A stretch of 64,000 nt of DNA, taken from Agromyces soli. GTDB lineage: Bacteria > Actinomycetota > Actinomycetes > Actinomycetales > Microbacteriaceae. Both the position numbers and the translations under genes were made by a program. Within the stretch, counting starts at the first letter, position 1. The number at the start of each line of letters is the position of its first letter. Below, piece after piece: positions 42,170-51,316 of the stretch. The notes under the pieces are model-generated. The model saw only the letters and a program-made list of their open reading frames with translations. It was not told where the DNA came from and searched no databases. Where the stretch lies: NCBI RefSeq assembly GCF_022811605.1, contig NZ_CP094533.1:310001-374000 (forward strand), given 5' to 3'.

Positions 42170-43069
42170 TCAACTGAACGCGCGGCGGGCCTCGGCCACC
42201 ACGGCGTCGGCGATCGTGTCGAGCAGCGGCGAGCGCAGGTTCCACTGCTGCCAGTGCAGCGGCACGTCGATCGGCGGGCCGCCGAGCGGCACGAGCCGCC
42301 CGTCGGCGAGCTCCTCGTCGCTCTGGAAGCCGGGGAGCATGCCCCAGCCCAGCCCGAGCTTCACGGCGACGGCGAAGTCGTTGGATGCGGGCACGTAGTG
42401 CCTGGGCGGCGCGGCGGCGTCGGCCCCGACGAAGCGCAGGAAGCCGGTCTGCAGGTCGTCGCGCCGGTCGAAGTCCACGAGCGGCGCGCCCGACAGCGCC
42501 GCGGGCGTCATACCCCCGGGCAGCCAGCGCGCCACGTACTCGGGCGTCGCGACCGCGCGGTAGCGCATGACGCCGAGCGGCCGGGCGACGCAGCCGGCGA
42601 CGGGCGTCGCCTGCGAGGTGATCGCCGCCATGACGGTGCCCGACTCGAGCAGCTCGGCGGTGAAGTCCTGGTCGTCGCGGTGCAGGTCGAAGACGACCGG
42701 ATGCCTCGCCGCGAGCCCGGCGAGGGTGGGCAGGATCCAGGTGCCGAGCGTGTCGGCGTTCACCGCGAGCGGCACCGTGATGGGGCGGCGGTCGGCCTCG
42801 CCGTCCGTCCGTCCGAGCGCGAAGCCCGCGAGCGCGTCGTGCTCGAGCAGCGCGAGCTGCCGTGCGTAGCGCACCACCGCCTGCCCTGCCTCGGTCGCGC
42901 GCACCGGCTTCTGCCGCACGAGGAGCACGCGGCCGAGGTGCTGCTCGAGCGCCTTGATGCGCTGCGAGACGGCCGAGGGCGTGATCTGCAGCGCCCGGGA
43001 GGCCGCGTCGAAGGTGCCCTCGGCGACGACGGTCGCGAGGGTGCGGGCGAGCTCGGCGGGAATCTCCAT
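42170..43069 (-). CDS. lysG: LysR-family regulator ArgP/LysG
   Basis: 299 residues. N-terminal winged helix (LARTLATVVAEGTFDAASRA, then ITPSAVSQRIKALEQHLGRVL) and a LysR effector domain; MEIPAELARTLATVVAEGTF and the VNADTLGTWILP block are characteristic of ArgP/LysG. It senses lysine/arginine and activates the divergent exporter gene lysE. TAGCAT lies 8 bases before the ATG, so its leader is at most a few bases. An 18-bp palindrome at 43099-43116 between the two genes is the likely target. Confidence 0.92.
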   Translation of the reverse strand: MEIPAELARTLATVVAEGTFDAASRALQITPSAVSQRIKALEQHLGRVLLVRQKPVRATEAGQAVVRYARQLALLEHDALAGFALGRTDGEADRRPITVPLAVNADTLGTWILPTLAGLAARHPVVFDLHRDDQDFTAELLESGTVMAAITSQATPVAGCVARPLGVMRYRAVATPEYVARWLPGGMTPAALSGAPLVDFDRRDDLQTGFLRFVGADAAAPPRHYVPASNDFAVAVKLGLGWGMLPGFQSDEELADGRLVPLGGPPIDVPLHWQQWNLRSPLLDTIADAVVAEARRAFS

Positions 43070-43077
43070 CTGTAGCC

Positions 43078-43083
43078 ATGCTA
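43078..43083 (-). promoter_or_regulatory. -10 element TAGCAT for lysG
   Basis: Minus-strand TAGCAT ending 8 bases before ATG 43069; transcript nearly leaderless. Confidence 0.5.
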
Positions 43084-43098
43084 ATGCTCGTGAAGAAT

Positions 43099-43116
43099 CC
43101 TGAACTGTACTTCAGG
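43099..43116. promoter_or_regulatory. LysG operator candidate
   Basis: Perfect inverted repeat CCTGAA-CTGTAC-TTCAGG overlapping the -35 region of lysE (its -10 is at 43129). Position fits a LysR-type activator. Confidence 0.6.
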
Positions 43117-43128
43117 CATCCGGAGACC

Positions 43129-43134
43129 TAGCGT
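43129..43134 (+). promoter_or_regulatory. -10 element TAGCGT for leaderless lysE
   Basis: TAGCGT, 6 bases, GTG 43141. Confidence 0.65.
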
Positions 43135-43140
43135 CGAGGC

Positions 43141-43875
43141 GTGGATCTCAGCTCGACCCTCGCCGGCCTCGGCCTCGGCCTCTCGCTCATCGTCGCCATC
43201 GGCGCGCAGAACGTGTTCGTGCTGCGCCAGGGCATCCGCCGCGAGCACGTGTTCGCGGTCGCGGCGGTCTGCGCGGCCTCGGACGCCGTGCTCATCCTCG
43301 CCGGGGTGTCGGGCATCGGCGCCGTGCTCACCGCGGTGCCGTGGCTCGTCGACGTCGTGCGCTGGGCGGGCGCCGCGTTCCTCGCCGGCTACGCCGTGCT
43401 CGCCGCGAAGCGCGCGATCCGCCCGAGCGGCGCGACGCTCGGCCCCGGCGCATCGGCCGCGGCGCCGTCCGACGGGACACCGGACGGCGCCGCCCCCTCC
43501 GCCACCGGCCCGACCACCACGACCCCCGCGGCCGGCACGCTCACGGCGCCGGCTCCGGCACGGGCCACCCCGACCGCGGCCGGCACGACCCTCCTCGCGA
43601 CGCTCGGCACCTGCCTCGCGCTCACCTGGCTGAACCCGCACGTCTACCTCGACACCGTGTTCCTGCTCGGCTCGGTCGCCAACGGGCACGGCGAGGGCCG
43701 CTGGTGGTTCGCGCTCGGGGCGGCGCTCGGCTCGGTGCTCTGGTTCTTCGGCCTCGCCTACGGAGCGCGCCTGCTCGGCCGGGTGCTCTCGACCCCGCGC
43801 GCCTGGCGCATCCTCGACGGCGTCATCGCGGTCGTGATGCTCGCCCTCGCGGTGTCCCTCGTGCTGCCGCGCTGA
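43141..43875 (+). CDS. lysE: LysE/ArgO-type basic amino acid exporter
   Basis: 244 residues. GLSLIVAIGAQNVFVLRQGI and LTWLNPHVYLDTVFLLG are the two LysE family blocks. Six membrane helices; about 50 residues (95-147) between helices 3 and 4 are a Pro/Ala/Thr/Gly-rich linker, longer and less charged than in characterised LysE. Exports lysine or arginine when internal levels rise, under LysG control. GTG start with TAGCGT 6 bases upstream. Confidence 0.92.
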   Translation: MDLSSTLAGLGLGLSLIVAIGAQNVFVLRQGIRREHVFAVAAVCAASDAVLILAGVSGIGAVLTAVPWLVDVVRWAGAAFLAGYAVLAAKRAIRPSGATLGPGASAAAPSDGTPDGAAPSATGPTTTTPAAGTLTAPAPARATPTAAGTTLLATLGTCLALTWLNPHVYLDTVFLLGSVANGHGEGRWWFALGAALGSVLWFFGLAYGARLLGRVLSTPRAWRILDGVIAVVMLALAVSLVLPR

Positions 43876-43898
43876 GCGACGTCGCGCCGAGCCGGCGG

Positions 43899-44705
43899 TC
43901 AGTCGTAGTCGAGCACGAAGTCGAGGGTGAGCATGCCGGTCATCGGCGGACCGGCGTTCGGCGCCACGAGGCAGTCGTACGTCGCCGTCGCGTACCCCCC
44001 GGTACCGTCGGCGTCGACCCGGGCGAACACGGCCAACGTGTGCTCGGTGTCGCCGACCCGATACCTCGTGTCCGTCCGCCAGAACTCCAGCTTCGCCTCG
44101 CTCGTCCAGGAGCCCAGCGCGAGCGCGCGGCTCGACTGAGCCCGGGTTCCGATCTCCTCACCCTGTTCGGCCGCGAGCCGCTCGCCGATCGCGGTCGCCG
44201 CCATCGCTTCGCTCGCCGCCCGATCACCGCCCGCGGGGTCGCCGACCACGCTCTCGGGTCCCGACCGCAAGTACACCTCGCACACCGGCTGCCAGCCCGA
44301 GAACGCCAAGGTGTCGGGCGCGACGCCATCGATCGGGTCCCACCATCCCGGCTCGGTCTCGCTCCACACGGGCGCGGCCCCGAACTCGACGGCGTCGTCG
44401 AGCCCGATCGTGCCGGGCGGGTACTGCCGCGACGGCTCGACCTCGGGCTCGACGTCCGGCTCCGGCTCCGACTCGGCTTCCGGCTCCGGCCAGCCCTCCG
44501 TCCCGCTGAACCCCGCGCCCGGGTCCGCACCGGCGCGGATCTCGTCCGCCCTGGCGCTCACCGTCGCCGAGACCGCCGCGAGCGACAGCACCCCGATCAT
44601 GCTCAGCAGCAGCGCGAGCGGCGCCGCGATGGCGAGCACGACCCAGCCCGCGGCGGGCAGGGCGGGATGCCTCGGGCGAGACGCGAACGGGTCCTCGTGC
44701 GACAC
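43899..44705 (-). CDS. Membrane-anchored protein of unknown function
   Basis: 268 residues from a GTG preceded by CGGAG. Residues about 20-48 form one membrane helix (WVVLAIAAPLALLLSMIGVL), followed by a Glu/Pro-rich linker (about 70-95) and an extracytoplasmic domain with two Cys (PVCEVYLR and TYDCLVAP) that may be disulfide-bonded. I do not recognise the domain. It is divergent from the ABC-2 exporter. An anchored domain of this kind could sense or bind an extracellular ligand, but nothing in the sequence shows it. Confidence 0.75.
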   Translation of the reverse strand: MSHEDPFASRPRHPALPAAGWVVLAIAAPLALLLSMIGVLSLAAVSATVSARADEIRAGADPGAGFSGTEGWPEPEAESEPEPDVEPEVEPSRQYPPGTIGLDDAVEFGAAPVWSETEPGWWDPIDGVAPDTLAFSGWQPVCEVYLRSGPESVVGDPAGGDRAASEAMAATAIGERLAAEQGEEIGTRAQSSRALALGSWTSEAKLEFWRTDTRYRVGDTEHTLAVFARVDADGTGGYATATYDCLVAPNAGPPMTGMLTLDFVLDYD

Positions 44706-44828
44706 GGTGCTCCGATCCGAAGGGGCGCGCCCCGGCGGCGCGCCGCCTCAGACTAGCGGCCGGCATCCACCGATCGGGGGATGCCGGAATCGCCAGTTCG
44801 GGGGTGCCCGGGACCGTCGCGGACGCGG

Positions 44829-44834
44829 GAGCAT
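44829..44834 (+). promoter_or_regulatory. -10 element GAGCAT for leaderless ABC ATPase gene
   Basis: GAGCAT, 6 bases, ATG 44841; the same hexamer and spacing precede the histidine kinase at 46652. Confidence 0.5.
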
Positions 44835-44840
44835 CGCAGC

Positions 44841-45770
44841 ATGGACCAGATTCAGAGCCCCGCCGTGCGGGTGCGCGGCCTCCGCAAGGCGTACGGCCAG
44901 GTGACCGCCGTCGACGGCATCGACCTCGACATCGCCCGCGGCGAGACGCTCGCCCTGCTCGGACCCAACGGCGCCGGCAAGTCGACCACGATCGAGATCC
45001 TCGAGGGCTACCGCCGGCGCAGCTCGGGCGAGGTGTCGGTGCTCGGCGCCGATCCGGCGACGGGCGGCCGCGCGTGGCGCTCCGAGCTCGGCATCGTGCT
45101 GCAGTCCGCCGCCGAGACCGGGCTGTACACGGTCCGCGAGCAGCTGCGCCAGTTCGCCGGGTACTACCCGAACCCGCGCGACGTCGACGAGGTCATCGCC
45201 GCGGTCGGCCTCGAGCAGAAGGCCGGCACCCGCATCTCGAAGCTCTCCGGCGGACAGCGTCGTCGCGTCGACGTCGCGCTCGGCATCGTCGGCCGGCCGC
45301 AGCTGCTGTTCCTGGACGAGCCGACGACAGGCTTCGACCCCGAGGCCCGCCGCGAGTTCTGGGGGCTCATCGAACGGCTGAAGGCCGAGGGCACCACGAT
45401 CCTGCTCACCACCCACTACCTCGACGAGGCGGCGCAGCTCGGCGACCGCGCCGCGGTGATCCTGGGCGGCCGGATCGTCGCCGAGGGCGCCATCGCCGAG
45501 CTCGGCGGCCCGGCCGCCAGGGTCCCGATCGTGCGCTGGCGGGATGCCTCGGGCGTCCGCCGCGAGCAGCGCACCGAGCGGCCCGCCGAACTCGTCGCCG
45601 CCCTCGCGGCCGAGGCCGCGCCCACGACCGCCGACGGGCGCGGCGGCGAGCCCGCCGAGCTCGAGGTCATCCGCCCGAGCCTCGAGGACGTCTACCTCGA
45701 GCTCGTGCGCGCCGCCGAGGCATCCACCGTCTCTCCCATCGTCGCGATCCCCGAGGAGGCCCGCGCATGA
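44841..45770 (+). CDS. ABC-2 type exporter ATP-binding protein (DrrA/CcmA-like)
   Basis: 309 residues. Walker A GPNGAGKST (41-49), signature LSGGQRRR, Walker B LLFLDEPTTGFD and switch His in LTTHYLDEA are complete. The DrrA-like C-terminal part (about 220-309) is rich in Ala/Glu. It energises export of a drug or lipid-like compound with the permease encoded next (ATGA overlap). Followed by a histidine kinase and response regulator, a common arrangement for inducible antibiotic or stress exporters. Leaderless-type start. Confidence 0.92.
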   Translation: MDQIQSPAVRVRGLRKAYGQVTAVDGIDLDIARGETLALLGPNGAGKSTTIEILEGYRRRSSGEVSVLGADPATGGRAWRSELGIVLQSAAETGLYTVREQLRQFAGYYPNPRDVDEVIAAVGLEQKAGTRISKLSGGQRRRVDVALGIVGRPQLLFLDEPTTGFDPEARREFWGLIERLKAEGTTILLTTHYLDEAAQLGDRAAVILGGRIVAEGAIAELGGPAARVPIVRWRDASGVRREQRTERPAELVAALAAEAAPTTADGRGGEPAELEVIRPSLEDVYLELVRAAEASTVSPIVAIPEEARA

Positions 45771-46630
45771 GCGCCGTCACCACCCCGTCCACCGCCGGCC
45801 GCGCCGGTTCCGTCCGTCTGCCGGGCGTGCTCGCCTCGGGCCTCAGCCGCGTCGGCTACGAGGTGCGCGGCTACTTCCGCAGCCCGGACACGGTGTTCTT
45901 CACCTTCCTGTTCCCGCTCATCATGCTCGGCATCTTCACCGCCGCGTTCAGCTCGTCCGGGGACATCGCGCCCGGGCCGGGCACCGCGGGCGTCAGCGTC
46001 GGCGCCTACTACCTGCCCGGCATGCTCGCGGCGGGCGTGCTGCTCTCCGGCGTGCAGAACCTCGCGGTCGACATCGCCGGCGAGAAGGGCGACGGCATGC
46101 TGAAGCGACTGGGCGGCACCCCGCTGTCCCCCGTGTCGTACTTCATCGGCAAGCTCGGGCAGGTCTTCACGACCGGCGTGCTGCAGGCGGGCCTGCTGCT
46201 GCTCGTCGCGGCCACCGTCTTCGGCGTCGAGCTGCCCACGAGCGGCGAGGCGTGGCTGACCTTCGCCTGGGTGTTCGTGCTCGGCACGGTCGCCTCTGCG
46301 CTGCTCGGCATCGCCCTCTCCGCGGTGCCGCGCAGCGCCCGCTCGGCGACCGCCGTCGTCGTGCCGATCGTGCTCGTGCTGCAGTTCATCTCGGGCGTGT
46401 ACCTGCAGTTCTCGGCGCTGCCGGAGTGGATGCAGAACCTCGCGAGCCTGTTCCCGCTGAAGTGGATGGCGCAGGGCATGCGGGCCGCGTTCCTGCCCGA
46501 GGACTTCGCCGTCATGGAGCAGCACGGCACCTGGGATCTCGGCTGGGTCGCGCTGTGGCTCCTCGTCTGGCTCGTGATCGGGCTCGTCGCGAGCCGGCTC
46601 ACGTTCCGCTGGATCCGGCGCGACGCCTGA
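45767..46630 (+). CDS. ABC-2 type exporter permease
   Basis: 287 residues, six membrane segments. RSPDTVFFTFLFPLIMLGIF, GEKGDGMLKRLGGTPLSP and QFISGVYLQFSALPEWMQN are standard ABC-2 permease motifs. It pairs with the ATPase upstream, whose stop overlaps this ATG (ATGA). The long periplasmic-type domain of drug exporters is short here. Substrate unknown. Confidence 0.91.
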   Translation: MSAVTTPSTAGRAGSVRLPGVLASGLSRVGYEVRGYFRSPDTVFFTFLFPLIMLGIFTAAFSSSGDIAPGPGTAGVSVGAYYLPGMLAAGVLLSGVQNLAVDIAGEKGDGMLKRLGGTPLSPVSYFIGKLGQVFTTGVLQAGLLLLVAATVFGVELPTSGEAWLTFAWVFVLGTVASALLGIALSAVPRSARSATAVVVPIVLVLQFISGVYLQFSALPEWMQNLASLFPLKWMAQGMRAAFLPEDFAVMEQHGTWDLGWVALWLLVWLVIGLVASRLTFRWIRRDA

Positions 46631-46639
46631 GCCCCGTGA

Positions 46640-46645
46640 GAGCAT
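46640..46645 (+). promoter_or_regulatory. -10 element GAGCAT for leaderless histidine kinase gene
   Basis: GAGCAT, 6 bases, ATG 46652. Confidence 0.45.
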
Positions 46646-46651
46646 GACGGA

Positions 46652-47830
46652 ATGCTGAACCGCCGCTGGTGGGACCTCGCCGCCCTCGCGGTGTCGGCCG
46701 TCGTCGTCACCTTCGGCCTGGTCTTCCCGCCGTACGGCCCGCGGGACTGGGGCAGCTGGGCCGTCGTCGCGGCGTTCCTCCTGGTCTACGTCGGCTACCT
46801 CAGGTGGCGGATCGGCTCGGAGGACCCGCGGCATCACATCGCGATCACCGCGATCCTCGTCGCCGTCGTGTTCGCCGGCACGGCGTTCGACTCCGGCGCG
46901 GCGACGCTGCAGGCCTTCGCCTACCCGTTCCTCTGGATCACGGCGCCGTCCACGACGCGCGCGATCATCGGCAACGTGCTGCTCGGGGTCGCGGTCGCCG
47001 CCGGCTACGCGGTCGGCCTCGGACCGACGGGGGTGCTCCCCGGCCTCGGCGTCGGCGCGCTGTCGCTCGCGTTCAGCCTCGCCCTCGGCCTGTGGATCAC
47101 CCGGATCGCCGAGGTCGGCGAGGAGCGGGCCAGGCTGCTCGCCGAGCTGCAGGCCGCCCAGGGGCAGCTCGCGGCGATGCACCGCGAAACGGGCGTCACC
47201 GAGGAGCGGGCGCGGCTCGCCCGGGAGATCCACGACACGATCGCGCAGAGCCTCACCGGCCTCGTCATGCTCGCCCAGCGCGCCGAGCGGCGGCTCGACG
47301 CCGCGTCGCCCGACGTGCCGGCCGCGCGCGGCGACCTCGGGCTCATCGAGGAGATGGCGCGCGAGGCGCTGACCGAGGCGCGCGGCCTCGTCGCCGCGGT
47401 CTCCCCCATCGCGCTCGACACGAGCCTCGCCGACGCGCTCGGTCGGCTCGCCGCCGGCTTCGAACGGGAGACGGGCGTCGCCGTCGCCCTCGACGTGCGC
47501 GCGCCCGGCCTCGACCGGGAGCTCGAGGTCGTGCTGCTGCGCGCCTCCCAGGAGGGCCTCGCGAACGTGCGCAAGCACGCGCGGGCGGCGCACGCGGCGC
47601 TCGCCGTCGAGGCGGCGGGCGGGATGGTCCGGCTTGTCGTGCGCGACGACGGCGTCGGCCCGGGCCCGGACGATCCGCCCGGCTTCGGGCTCGCGGGGCT
47701 CCGCGACCGGGTCGCCCTCGCCGGCGGCCGGGTCGAGTTCGGCGGGGCTCCCGGCGGCGGGGCCGAGCTCCGCGTCGAACTGCCCGTCGAGGCATCCGAC
47801 CGCGTTCTGAGCGAAGGGAGCACCGCATGA
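46652..47830 (+). CDS. NarL-type sensor histidine kinase (HisKA_3)
   Basis: 392 residues. Four or five membrane helices (about 8-150), a short coiled coil ([20 protein letters not shown], 158-177), phospho-acceptor His194 in [13 protein letters not shown], and an ATPase domain with [11 protein letters not shown] and [19 protein letters not shown]. It lacks an extracellular sensor domain and so probably detects a signal within the membrane, as LiaS/DesK-type kinases do. ATGA overlap with the regulator downstream; the ABC exporter upstream is a likely target. Confidence 0.91.
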   Translation: MLNRRWWDLAALAVSAVVVTFGLVFPPYGPRDWGSWAVVAAFLLVYVGYLRWRIGSEDPRHHIAITAILVAVVFAGTAFDSGAATLQAFAYPFLWITAPSTTRAIIGNVLLGVAVAAGYAVGLGPTGVLPGLGVGALSLAFSLALGLWITRIAEVGEERARLLAELQAAQGQLAAMHRETGVTEERARLAREIHDTIAQSLTGLVMLAQRAERRLDAASPDVPAARGDLGLIEEMAREALTEARGLVAAVSPIALDTSLADALGRLAAGFERETGVAVALDVRAPGLDRELEVVLLRASQEGLANVRKHARAAHAALAVEAAGGMVRLVVRDDGVGPGPDDPPGFGLAGLRDRVALAGGRVEFGGAPGGGAELRVELPVEASDRVLSEGSTA

Positions 47831-48471
47831 CCGCGCCGATCCGCGTCGTCGTCGCCGACGACCACCCCATCGTGCGCGCCGGCATCGTCGGGCTGCTCGA
47901 GAGCGCCGAGGGCATCGAGGTGGTCGGCGTCGCCGCCGACGGGCTCGAGGCCGTCGCGCTCGCAACCGAGCTGTCTCCCGCGCTCGTGCTCATGGATCTG
48001 CGCATGCCCGGTCTCGACGGCGCCCGGGCGACCGCGCGCATCCTCGCCGAGGGCGGCGGCGTGCGGGTGCTCGTGCTCACGACCTACGACACCGACGAGC
48101 ACATCGTCGAGGCGATCGAGGCGGGCGCCGCCGGGTACCTGCTGAAGGCGGCGCCGCAGGACGAGATCCTCGCCGGCATCCGCGCCGTCGTCGCGGGCGA
48201 GACGGTGCTCGCGCCCTCGGTCGCGGCCCAGCTCGTGCGGCGGATGCGGGCGGATGCCGGAGGCGCGACGACCCCGCCGCAGGCCCTCTCGCCGCGGGAG
48301 CTCGACGTGCTGCGGCTCGTCGCGGCCGGCAGCTCGAACCCCGAGATCGCCCGCACGCTCGTGATCGGCGAGGCGACGGTGAAGACGCACCTCACGCACG
48401 TGTTCGAGAAGCTCGGCGTGAACGACCGCACCCGCGCCGTGACCCGCGCGATGGAGCTCGGGCTGCTCTGA
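47827..48471 (+). CDS. NarL/LuxR-family response regulator
   Basis: 214 residues. Receiver with acidic pair Asp11-Asp12, phospho-acceptor Asp57 ([10 protein letters not shown]) and Lys in YLLKAAP; C-terminal LuxR helix-turn-helix ([20 protein letters not shown], then [12 protein letters not shown]). Partner of the kinase upstream by gene overlap. It probably activates the ABC exporter operon; no binding site identified. Its last codons form part of a 12-bp terminator hairpin. Confidence 0.93.
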   Translation: MTAPIRVVVADDHPIVRAGIVGLLESAEGIEVVGVAADGLEAVALATELSPALVLMDLRMPGLDGARATARILAEGGGVRVLVLTTYDTDEHIVEAIEAGAAGYLLKAAPQDEILAGIRAVVAGETVLAPSVAAQLVRRMRADAGGATTPPQALSPRELDVLRLVAAGSSNPEIARTLVIGEATVKTHLTHVFEKLGVNDRTRAVTRAMELGLL

Positions 48472-48482
48472 GCCCGAGCTCC
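48453..48482. terminator. Terminator overlapping the response regulator stop codon
   Basis: Perfect 12-bp stem (48453-48464 with 48471-48482) and a 6-base loop that includes the TGA. It lies between convergent genes (regulator and ppc), so it may serve both. Confidence 0.7.
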
Positions 48483-48495
48483 CGCGGGCGCCGGC

Positions 48496-51189
48496 TCAGC
48501 CCGTGTTCTGCAGGCCGGCGGCGATCCCGTTCACGGCGAGCAGCAGCAGCCGCAGCTCGTGCTCGTCGGGCGTCGCGCCGGCGGTCTGCTCCTCGCGGAC
48601 CGCACGGAGCGCCCGCAGCTGGAGGAGCGACAGCGCGTCCACGTAGGGGCTGCGCAACCGCACGGCCCGCTGCAGCACCGGCTGCTCGGCGAGCAGCTCG
48701 TCGTGCCCGCTCGCCCGCAGCACCCACTCGCGGGTGAGGGCGAGCTCGTCGAGCACGAGCGCGGCGAGCTCCTCCCGGTCGCCGAGGGCGAGGTAGCGCT
48801 CGGCGAGCCGGTCGTCGGCCTTCGCGAGCGACATCTCGACGTTGTCGATCATCGAGGCGAACAGCGGCCACTCCCGGTACGCCCGGCGCAGCAGCTCCTC
48901 GTCGCCGACCGCGGCGAGCGCGGTGCCGAGCCCGAACCAGCCGGTGAGGTTGATCCGCGCCTGCGTCCAGGCGAACACCCACGGGATGGCCCGCAGGTCC
49001 TCGAGCGAGGACACCGAGAGCCCGCGGCGGGCGGGCCTGGAGCCGAGGGCGAGCAGCCCGACCTCCTCCATCGGCGTGACGCGGGCGAACCAGGGGGCGA
49101 AGCCCTCCGCCTTGACGAGCGCGAAGAAGCGGGCGCGGGAGGCCTCGTCGAGCCGGGCCGCGAGCCCGGCGAAGCGGGCGCCCGCCTCGCGGTTGCGCTG
49201 CTCGTTCTCGGGGCTGCCGGCGAGCAGCGTGGCCGCGGCCATCTGCTCGAGGTGGCGGGCGGCGATGTCGGGGTCGCCGTAGCGGGCGAAGATGACCTCG
49301 CCCTGCTCGGTCACCTTGAACCGGCCGTCGACGGAGCCCGGCGGCTGCGCGAGCACGGCCTCGTTCGTGCGCCCGCCGCCGCGGCCGAGCGCGCCGCCGC
49401 GACCGTGGAAGAGGGTGAGCTCGATGTCGTTCCGCTCCGCCCAGGCGGCGATGCGCGCCTGCGCGGCGTCGAGGGCGAGCGTCGCCGCCACGGGGCCGAC
49501 GTCCTTCGAGGAGTCGGAGTAGCCGAGCATGACCTCGACCGCCCGGCCCGTCTCGGCGAGGCGGCGCTGCACCTGGGGCAGCTGCAGCATGCCGTCGAGG
49601 ATGTCGGTCGACGCCTCGAGGTCGGCGAAGGTCTCGAACAGCGGGATGACGTCGAGCACCGGGGCCTCGTCGCCGAGCGCGGCCTCGGCGAGCCGGAACA
49701 CGTTCGCGAGGTCGTCGGCGCTCTGCGTGAAGGAGACGATGTAGCGGCGGGCGGCGCGCAGCCCGCCGCGGCGCTGCAGCTCGGCGATCGTGCGGAACAC
49801 GGCGAGCACCTCGGCGGCGAGCTCGCTGCGCTCGGCGCCAGGCTCGGCCTCGGCGAGCTCGGCGAGCACGCGGCGGTGCACCTCGGAGTGCTGGCGCACC
49901 TCGAGCTCGGCGAGGTGGAAGCCGAAGGTCTCCACCTGCCAGACGAGCCCCTGCAGCTCGCCGTTCGCGCTGCGGTGGGCGCCGGCCGCGGCGAGCGAGG
50001 CCTGCACGAGGCGGAGCTCGGCGAGCAGCTCCTCGGGCGAGCCGTAGGCGAGCGTCGCGTCGCCCTCGCGGGTGGCGCGGAGCCGCGCGGCGATGACGAG
50101 CAGCACCCGGCGGTGCGGCTCGTCGGGCGCGCGCGTGCCGATGCCGGCCGTCACCTCGGGGGCGAGCCGCTGCTGGGCGGCCCAGAGCTCCCGCACCTCG
50201 GGCGAGGCGGGCGTGCCGTCCTCGGCGAGGGTGAGACTGCGGCCGACCCGGGTGGCGGCGCGCTCGAGCCCGAGCAGCACGTGCTCCGCGGCGATCCCGG
50301 CGGCGGCAGCGGTCGTCTCGGCGGTGACGAAGGGGTTGCCGTCGCGGTCGCCCGCGATCCAGCTGCCGAGGCGCACGAACGCGGGGGCGACGGCGGGCGC
50401 GAGCCCGGCCTCACGGCCCTGCAGGCGGTCGTCGAGCTGGCGGTACACGCGCGGCACGACTTCGAAGAGCGTCTGGTCGAAGACGTTCATCGCGCTGCGC
50501 ACCTCGTCGAGCGGGGTGGGCCGGGTGGTGCGGATCGGCGAGGTGCGCCAGAGCACGTCGATCTGCTCGGCGAGGCGGCGGTCGAGCTCGGCGGGATCGG
50601 CGGCCGGGGCGAGCCGGAGCAGCTCCTCGCGCTCGGCGAGCAGCTCGCCGACGCGGCGGATCGCGGAGGCGACGGCGCGGCGCCGGGCCTCGGTGGGGTG
50701 GGCCGTGAGCACGGGGTGGAAGCGCAGCCGGCGCAGGCGTTCGGCCGCGGCATCCTCGCCGATCTCGGCGACGAGGTGGTCGTAGGCCGCGCCGAGCGAC
50801 TCGGCCGGGGCGTCGAGGTCGGCGCCGTCGCGGGTGCGGAGCACGCGCACGCGGTGGTGCTCCTCGGCGAGGTTCGCGAGGTGGAAGTACACCGTGAACG
50901 CGCGGGCCACCTCCTCGGCGCGCGCGGGCGTGAAGGCGGCGACGAGGGCCTCGGCGTCCTCGAGGGAGGCGCCCTCGCCCTCGTACGCGGCGATCGTGAG
51001 CGCGCGGAGGCGTTCGACGTCGTCGAGGAGGGCGGGGCCGCCGGCTTCGGCGAGCACCGTGCCGAGGAGGCTGCCGAGCAGGCGCACCTCGGCGCGGAGT
51101 TCGTGGTCGATGCGGTCGCTGACGGCCTCACGGGCGCTGGGGTCGTGGTGGGCTGCGGCGGGCTCTGATGGGAAGGCGGAGCTGGTCAC
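48496..51189 (-). CDS. ppc: Phosphoenolpyruvate carboxylase
   Basis: 897 residues, normal length. Catalytic His154 in VLTAHPTEARRR, GYSDSSKDVG with the active-site Lys, the FHGRGGALGRGGG loop and the C-terminal NTG carboxy-terminus are all intact. Adds bicarbonate to PEP to form oxaloacetate. The GTG start lies exactly 6 bases after TACGGT on the minus strand, so the message is probably leaderless. Monocistronic, insulated from the response regulator upstream by a 52-bp palindrome. Confidence 0.96.
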   Translation of the reverse strand: MTSSAFPSEPAAAHHDPSAREAVSDRIDHELRAEVRLLGSLLGTVLAEAGGPALLDDVERLRALTIAAYEGEGASLEDAEALVAAFTPARAEEVARAFTVYFHLANLAEEHHRVRVLRTRDGADLDAPAESLGAAYDHLVAEIGEDAAAERLRRLRFHPVLTAHPTEARRRAVASAIRRVGELLAEREELLRLAPAADPAELDRRLAEQIDVLWRTSPIRTTRPTPLDEVRSAMNVFDQTLFEVVPRVYRQLDDRLQGREAGLAPAVAPAFVRLGSWIAGDRDGNPFVTAETTAAAAGIAAEHVLLGLERAATRVGRSLTLAEDGTPASPEVRELWAAQQRLAPEVTAGIGTRAPDEPHRRVLLVIAARLRATREGDATLAYGSPEELLAELRLVQASLAAAGAHRSANGELQGLVWQVETFGFHLAELEVRQHSEVHRRVLAELAEAEPGAERSELAAEVLAVFRTIAELQRRGGLRAARRYIVSFTQSADDLANVFRLAEAALGDEAPVLDVIPLFETFADLEASTDILDGMLQLPQVQRRLAETGRAVEVMLGYSDSSKDVGPVAATLALDAAQARIAAWAERNDIELTLFHGRGGALGRGGGRTNEAVLAQPPGSVDGRFKVTEQGEVIFARYGDPDIAARHLEQMAAATLLAGSPENEQRNREAGARFAGLAARLDEASRARFFALVKAEGFAPWFARVTPMEEVGLLALGSRPARRGLSVSSLEDLRAIPWVFAWTQARINLTGWFGLGTALAAVGDEELLRRAYREWPLFASMIDNVEMSLAKADDRLAERYLALGDREELAALVLDELALTREWVLRASGHDELLAEQPVLQRAVRLRSPYVDALSLLQLRALRAVREEQTAGATPDEHELRLLLLAVNGIAAGLQNTG

Positions 51190-51195
51190 CCTGCG

Positions 51196-51201
51196 ACCGT
51201 A
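51196..51201 (-). promoter_or_regulatory. -10 element TACGGT for leaderless ppc
   Basis: Minus-strand TACGGT, 6 bases, GTG 51189. Confidence 0.55.
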
Positions 51202-51260
51202 CCCGGATTCCCGTGACGGTCACATTTCGTCACGTCACATTCCGCGACCCGCGACCCGCT

Positions 51261-51312
51261 CCCCACTCCGACTTGCCCGACTTTCATGAAAGTCGGGCAA
51301 GTCGGAGTGGGG
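51261..51312. terminator. 52-bp perfect palindrome, probable terminator
   Basis: Each 26-bp half is the exact reverse complement of the other (centre TTTCA|TGAAA), beginning 4 bp after the stop of the response regulator gene at 51317. It could form an extremely stable hairpin and end the kinase-regulator operon before ppc. Confidence 0.75.
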
Positions 51313-51316
51313 CGGC

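Noticed and set aside
44760..44787. Hairpin CCGGCATCC...GGATGCCGG as a terminator
   Set aside because: It lies between two divergent start codons, so no transcript should end there. It may be a regulatory site or a chance product of the frequent GGATGCC motif.
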